From assembly GCF_000826685.1 (NCBI RefSeq), contig NZ_JROO01000005.1:83692-147691 (forward strand): a stretch of 64,000 nt of DNA, given 5' to 3'. Positions 60,036-64,000 of this stretch are shown here, in pieces; within the stretch, counting starts at the first letter, position 1; each line of letters starts with the position of its first letter. The notes beneath the pieces are model-generated. The model did no database searches. It had not been told where the DNA came from and saw only the letters and a list, made by a program, of their open reading frames with translations. Made by a program: the position numbers and the translations under genes. The stretch comes from Streptomonospora alba. GTDB lineage: Bacteria > Actinomycetota > Actinomycetes > Streptosporangiales > Streptosporangiaceae.

Positions 60036-60524
60036 ATGGATGCGCAGGCCGGCGGGCGGGCCCCCGCCGTTCCGTTCCAGGAGCGGTTCCTGGAGGACTA
60101 CGCGGTCGGCGAGGTCGTCGACTGCGGCGAGATCGCGGTATCGGAGGACGAGATCGTCGAGTTCGCCGGACGGTACGATCCGCAGCCCTTCCACATCGAC
60201 CCGGACGCCGCTGCGGAGGGCCCCTTCGGCGGACTGATCGCCAGCGGGTGGCACACCACGGCCCTGATGATGCGGCTGTATGTCGAGCACTACCTCTCCC
60301 CCAGGGCGAGCCTGGGCGGGCCGGGCGTGGACGAGCTGCGCTGGACCGAGCCCGTGCGCCCGGGCGACACCCTGAGTATGCGCGCCGGGGTCGTGGAGAG
60401 CCGCCCGTCGTCCTCCAAGCCCGACCGCGGGCTGCTGCGCACCCGCGTCGAGCTGTTCAACCAGCACGGGCGGAAGGTCTTCCACGCCGTCGTGCTGAAC
60501 ATGCTCCGCACCCGGCCCCGGTAG
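60036..60524 (+). CDS. MaoC-like acyl dehydratase
   Basis: A 162-residue hot-dog-fold protein. FQERFLEDYAVGEVVDCGEI opens it. The hydratase motif is FAGRYDPQPFHIDPDAAAEG (Asp and His dyad), then FGGLIASGWHTTALMMRL and LRWTEPVRPGDTLSMRA. It hydrates enoyl-CoA or a similar acyl substrate. It is transcribed alone and converges on the PPOX gene. Confidence 0.88.
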   Translation: MDAQAGGRAPAVPFQERFLEDYAVGEVVDCGEIAVSEDEIVEFAGRYDPQPFHIDPDAAAEGPFGGLIASGWHTTALMMRLYVEHYLSPRASLGGPGVDELRWTEPVRPGDTLSMRAGVVESRPSSSKPDRGLLRTRVELFNQHGRKVFHAVVLNMLRTRPR

Positions 60525-60613
60525 CCGGTGACCGGTACGGCGTGCCCGGGCGCGCGCCGGCGCTGCGGGCCGCCACTGTGCCGGCGCTGCACGGAGCCGC
60601 TTCCGCGCCGCGA

Positions 60614-61078
60614 TCACACCAGCCAGCGCCCGCCGCTCATCAGGTCGCGCTCGGCCAGCTCGTCGACCTCGCGCCAAGCCCGGATGCACTGCGGCCGGAC
60701 GCGGAAGTAGAGGTTGCCGCCCGAATCGCGGGGGTCGAACCCGGTCTTGGCGGCGAAGGCGTCCAGCGTCTCGACCGTCAGATCCTCGGCCGTGAGAGCC
60801 TGTGCCTCGCCCTCGACGAGCACTACGTCGCGCGTCCGGCCGATGCCGATCCGGACCCGCGCCGAGGAGCGCAGGTTGCGCCCGGTGGGGCTCGCGGCGG
60901 TGGTGGCCAGCAGCAGCGCCGCGCCGTCCCACATGAAGGACAGGGGGATCAGGTGGGGCATGCCGCCGGCGTCTCCGGCGGTGGCCACCCAGGCGTCGAC
61001 GTCGGATTCGAGCCGCGCGAGGGTGTCGAGCTTGCGCTGGGAACGCGATCGGGGCGGTACCGCAGGGGGTGTCGTCAT
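60614..61078 (-). CDS. PPOX-class pyridoxamine-phosphate-oxidase-fold protein
   Basis: A 154-residue split-beta-barrel flavin/F420-type protein. DTLARLESDVDAWVATAGDA leads to MPHLIPLSFMWDGAALLLAT and VRIGIGRTRDVVLVEGEAQA, the pattern of actinobacterial PPOX/F420-dependent enzymes. The cofactor cannot be fixed from sequence. It follows the formaldehyde dehydrogenase gene after a strong hairpin. Confidence 0.82.
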   Translation of the reverse strand: MTTPPAVPPRSRSQRKLDTLARLESDVDAWVATAGDAGGMPHLIPLSFMWDGAALLLATTAASPTGRNLRSSARVRIGIGRTRDVVLVEGEAQALTAEDLTVETLDAFAAKTGFDPRDSGGNLYFRVRPQCIRAWREVDELAERDLMSGGRWLV

Positions 61079-61153
61079 GGCGTACCGGCTCCTCGCCAGG
61101 GACGGATATCGGGAGTCGACGCATACTACGGCGCCGCGCGCCCCCGCGGTCGA

Positions 61154-61186
61154 GGCCTCCTGTGCTGCCGGGCAGCACAGGAGGCC
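61154..61186 (-). terminator. 16-bp near-perfect palindromic hairpin
   Basis: GGCCTCCTGTGCTGCC and GGCAGCACAGGAGGCC flank a single base. On RNA this gives a very strong hairpin, 48 bases after the formaldehyde dehydrogenase stop and before the PPOX gene. Confidence 0.75.
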
Positions 61187-61234
61187 CAGGAGAAGACGCG
61201 GCCCCTCGGCCGCTCGCCCGATCGGCCGGGGCAC

Positions 61235-62455
61235 TCAGCCGGTGCCGAGCATGCCGTGCGGGTCCAGGACGTACTTGCGGGCGGCACCCTGGTCGAACTC
61301 CCGGTATCCGCGCGGGGCCTCCTCCAGACCGATGGGCGTGGCGTTGACCGCCTTGGCGATCTCCACCCGGTCGTGCAGGATCGCCATCATCAACTGGCGG
61401 TGGTACTTCATCACCGGGCACTGCCCGGTGAAGAACGCGTGCGACTTGGCCCAGCCCAGGCCGAAGCGGATGGACAGCGAGCCCTCCTTCGCCGCCTCGT
61501 CGGGGGCGCCCGGGTCACCGGTGACATACAGCCCCGGAATGCCGAGCGATCCTCCGGCGTCGGTGACGTCCATCAGCGTGTTGAGCACCGTGGCCGGCTG
61601 CTCCCGGGCTGCGTCGGCACCGTGGCCGCGTGCCTCGAAGCCCACCGCGTCTACGCCGGCGTCCACCGCGGGCACGCCCAGCAGTTCCTCGATCCGATCG
61701 CGCGGGTCCTGCTCGGAGACGTCCACGGTCTCGCAGCCGATGCTGCGCGCCTGCTCCAGGCGCTGCTTCTGCACGTCGGCGACGATGACGACGGCTGCGC
61801 CGAGCAGGCGGGCCGAGGCCGCCGCAGCGAGCCCGACAGGCCCGGCTCCGGCGATGTAGACGGTGGAACCGACGCCCACGCCCGCGGTGACGCAGCCGTG
61901 GAAGCCGGTGGGGAAGATGTCGGAGAGCATGGTCAGATCCAGCATCTTGTCCATGGCCTGCTGCTTGTCAGGGAAGCGCAGGGCGTTGAAGTCGGCGTAG
62001 GGCACCAGGGCGTAGCGCGCCTGGCCGCCGACCCAGCCGCCCATGTCGACGTAGCCGTAGGCCGAGCCGGGCCGATCGGGGTTGACGTTGAGGCAGATGC
62101 CGGTGCGGCGGGCCTTGCAGTTGCGACACCGGCCGCAGGCGATGTTGAAGGGCACCGATACGAGGTCGCCGACATCGAGGAACTCGACGTCGCGCCCCTT
62201 CTCCACGACCTCGCCGGTGATCTCGTGACCGAGTACCAGTCCTTCGGGTGCTGTGGTGCGGCCGCGGACCATGTGCTGGTCGCTGCCGCAGATGTTGGTC
62301 GCCACGACCTTGAGGATGACGCCGTGGTTCACCTGGCGCCCCACGTTCGCCGGGTTCACGCCGGGGCCGTCCTTGAGGACGAACTCCGGATAGTCGATGT
62401 CGACGAGTTCCACGCGGCCCGGGCCTGCGTAGGCGACGCCCCTGTTCTCAGCCAT
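61235..62455 (-). CDS. fdhA: Glutathione-independent formaldehyde dehydrogenase
   Basis: A 406-residue zinc-dependent medium-chain dehydrogenase. The catalytic zinc site starts ATNICGSDQHMVRGR and GLVLGHEITGEVVEKG; the structural zinc loop is ACGRCRNCKARRTGIC. NAD binds at VYIAGAGPVGLAAAASARLL. The long insertion and the C-terminal AINATPI-like segment fit the Pseudomonas-type formaldehyde dismutase/dehydrogenase. ATG 62455 follows GGGGGAG. A CRP/GlxR-like site lies 15 bases upstream. Confidence 0.88.
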   Translation of the reverse strand: MAENRGVAYAGPGRVELVDIDYPEFVLKDGPGVNPANVGRQVNHGVILKVVATNICGSDQHMVRGRTTAPEGLVLGHEITGEVVEKGRDVEFLDVGDLVSVPFNIACGRCRNCKARRTGICLNVNPDRPGSAYGYVDMGGWVGGQARYALVPYADFNALRFPDKQQAMDKMLDLTMLSDIFPTGFHGCVTAGVGVGSTVYIAGAGPVGLAAAASARLLGAAVVIVADVQKQRLEQARSIGCETVDVSEQDPRDRIEELLGVPAVDAGVDAVGFEARGHGADAAREQPATVLNTLMDVTDAGGSLGIPGLYVTGDPGAPDEAAKEGSLSIRFGLGWAKSHAFFTGQCPVMKYHRQLMMAILHDRVEIAKAVNATPIGLEEAPRGYREFDQGAARKYVLDPHGMLGTG

Positions 62456-63060
62456 AACTCCCCCACGGTCATGATCTGGATCACATTTGCGTTCGCCGAC
62501 TGTGCTACCCCGGCGGAGCACCGCCGATGCCCGCCGGAGGCGCCGGCCTCCCCGCGAGCACGCGGCGGCCGAAGCACACGGGCGGACCGCGCCCGCGCCT
62601 GGACCGGTGCCGCGGCTCCGGCAGGGCGCAGCGGGGCTGAGCTGAACGGACTCCCCGCACCCCGAGCCGGTGACCGGCATACCGCTGCGGTGAATTCGGA
62701 TGGCGTCTGCGTGAAGTCCCGCCGACACGCCGAGGAATGGCACGCTCAGCACACGGACGAGCCCTTGCAGTAGTCACCGGGATTCGGCTACGTTTACCGC
62801 GCCATTGCGAGCGGGATTTCCACGCGCGAGCGACTTCCGGTCGTGCGCGCCGTTCGCGCGATGTGCGCGGAACCCCGGCGCTCACTCGTGCGGACGGGCG
62901 CCTGACCGGCCCGCACGGAGAAACCGCTCGCCGTCGGCCGAGAATCCCGAATCGCACCCGCCTCCTTTGCCCGCCCTGCCCTCATCGGCTCGTTCCTCGG
63001 TTCCCCGCTCCCCCTCGACGAATTCGACGACGCACGCCACGCAGATCGGAAACCCCTGCA
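62456..63060. other. Divergent region between fdhA-like and NLP genes
   Basis: About 600 bases; apart from the CRP-like site at 62470 nothing clear was recognised. Overlapping open frames on both strands are judged compositional. Confidence 0.4.
62470..62485 (-). promoter_or_regulatory. Imperfect CRP/GlxR-like site
   Basis: Read leftward, TGTGATCCAGATCATG matches TGTGA-N6-TCACA at 8 of 10 fixed positions and has the ATC/GAT inner symmetry of actinobacterial Crp sites. It lies close to the formaldehyde dehydrogenase start. Confidence 0.4.
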
Positions 63061-63965
63061 TGAGCATTCTCACCAGGGGCGGAGGACGCCTGTCCGCCGC
63101 CCTTTCTTCGATTTCCCGGAGAACCCGCGGTCCCATTCCCTCCCCGGCCGGCGGCACCGCCCGATATCCCGACTTCGGCCGGACTCGCGGCCGGCGGTCG
63201 CCGCGCCGCCTCCGCGGTAGGCCCGCATCGCTCGCCCTCGCCGGCGCGGCGGCGCTGGCCCTCCTGGTGCCCGCCTCCCCCGCGTTCGCCGATCCGCCGG
63301 GAGCGCTCCCCTCCAGCGTCGCCCCGCCCGACGGCAGGTGGCAGCCCGCCTTCGACTACGACACCGACGGCTGCTACCCCACACCCGCCGTCGGCGCCGA
63401 CGGAACCGTGGCCACCGGGCTGAACACCTCCGGCGCGCTCAACGGCAGTTGCCGCGACAGCTGGGATCTGGACAACACCAACTCCTACGCGCGCGCCAAG
63501 TGCGACCCGAGCGGCTGGTGCGCCTACATGTACGCGCTGTACTTCGAGAAGGACCAGACGCTCCCCGGCTGCTGCGGGCACCGCCACGATCTTGAGCACG
63601 TCGTCGTGTGGGTGGAGGACGGCGAGGCGCGCTATGTCTCGGCCTCGGCCCACGGCGACTACGACACCCGCGCCGCCTCCGAGGTGCGCTGGGAGGGCAC
63701 CCACGCCAAGATCGTCTACCACAAGGACGGGCTGAGCACCCACGCCTTCCGCTTCGCCGCCGACCACGACGACCCGCCGGAGAACCACGGCGGAGCATGG
63801 CAGTACCCGGACCTGGTGAGTTGGAACGAGTTCCCTCCGGGTATCCGCGAGGCGCTCGTGGCGGCCGACTTCGGCAGTGCCCGGCTCGCCCTCAAGGACG
63901 GAAACTTCGAGGCCGACCTGGAGAAGGCCAAGCCCGCAGGGATCGAGTTCGACCCCTACGCCTGA
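63061..63965 (+). CDS. Secreted Nep1-like (NPP1) protein
   Basis: A 301-residue protein of the necrosis-and-ethylene-inducing (NLP) family. A long Arg-rich N-terminus leads to a hydrophobic signal (ASLALAGAAALALLVPASPAFA, cut near residue 78). The mature part has the NLP heptapeptide-type motif GHRHDLEHVVVW and several Cys, including GCYPTP, NGSCRD, KCDPSGWC and PGCCGHRHD. NLPs bind plant glycosphingolipids and can lyse eudicot cells; bacterial members are also known in saprophytes. The Trp of the usual GHRHDWE motif is Leu here. The start ATG 63061 gives an unusually long leader. Confidence 0.87.
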
Positions 63966-64000
63966 CCGGACCGTCCTCGCCGCCGGTGCCCGCGCGGTCC

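Overview
The window is high-GC DNA from a filamentous actinomycete. GTG/TTG starts, GGAGG-type ribosome sites, ATGA/GTGA start-stop overlaps, a PucR regulator, a GAF-ANTAR protein and a CelR/CebR-type operator point to Streptosporangiales, most likely Nocardiopsaceae (Nocardiopsis/Streptomonospora/Thermobifida relatives). The genus is an inference. No tRNA, rRNA or CRISPR array was seen.

The centrepiece is a RiPP cluster at 7371-27190. One long leftward operon (27190 to 8166) carries a complete lactazole-type thiopeptide set: split LanB glutamylation enzyme, stand-alone pyridine-synthase-like SpaB_C protein, Ocin-ThiF/RRE partner, YcaO cyclodehydratase, an extra SagB-like dehydrogenase, and an elimination/dehydrogenase fusion. 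It continues into a second set that looks like daptide machinery: ABC transporter, YidC-like membrane protein, an RRE protein on a degenerate radical-SAM-like scaffold, a class III aminotransferase and an iron-ADH-family dehydrogenase. It ends in three near-identical 62-residue precursors with a thiopeptide leader, a core with eight Cys, and a C-terminal Thr, the residue daptide enzymes convert to a diaminopropane. The simplest reading is a thiopeptide-daptide hybrid: a macrocyclic polythiazole with an amine in place of its C-terminal carboxylate. An orphan LuxR-type regulator with an atypical receiver faces the cluster.

Left of the cluster (1-6791): a secreted snapalysin cut by the window edge, small membrane proteins, a TetR/NmrA-like divergent pair with paired operators, and a regulator plus ABC transporter operon. 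Right of it (27567-33012): a TetR regulator divergent from a sodium:solute symporter, a nucleoside deaminase, a rearrangement scar joining two truncated genes, and an APH-like kinase.

The 33-44 kb stretch has a plant-biomass theme: a GH30 xylanase, a CE15 glucuronoyl esterase with a CBM2 and an upstream CelR-like operator, a secreted alpha/beta hydrolase, and an AAHS-type transporter for aromatic acids. A membrane NACHT NTPase and a DoxX protein lie between. From 43.9 to 54.6 kb there is an amide/peptide catabolic block: gamma-glutamyltransferase, a deacetylase, an SDR, two M20 hydrolases, a PucR regulator and a two-component PanF-like symporter. The last 10 kb holds small membrane proteins, an IS5-type transposase remnant, a TetR/SDR pair separated by fifteen 8-bp repeats, two GAF-ANTAR regulators, a MaoC protein, a PPOX protein, a formaldehyde dehydrogenase and a secreted Nep1-like protein.

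A 63-bp long palindrome occurs three times (8023, 30378, 56058) in unrelated intergenic contexts.
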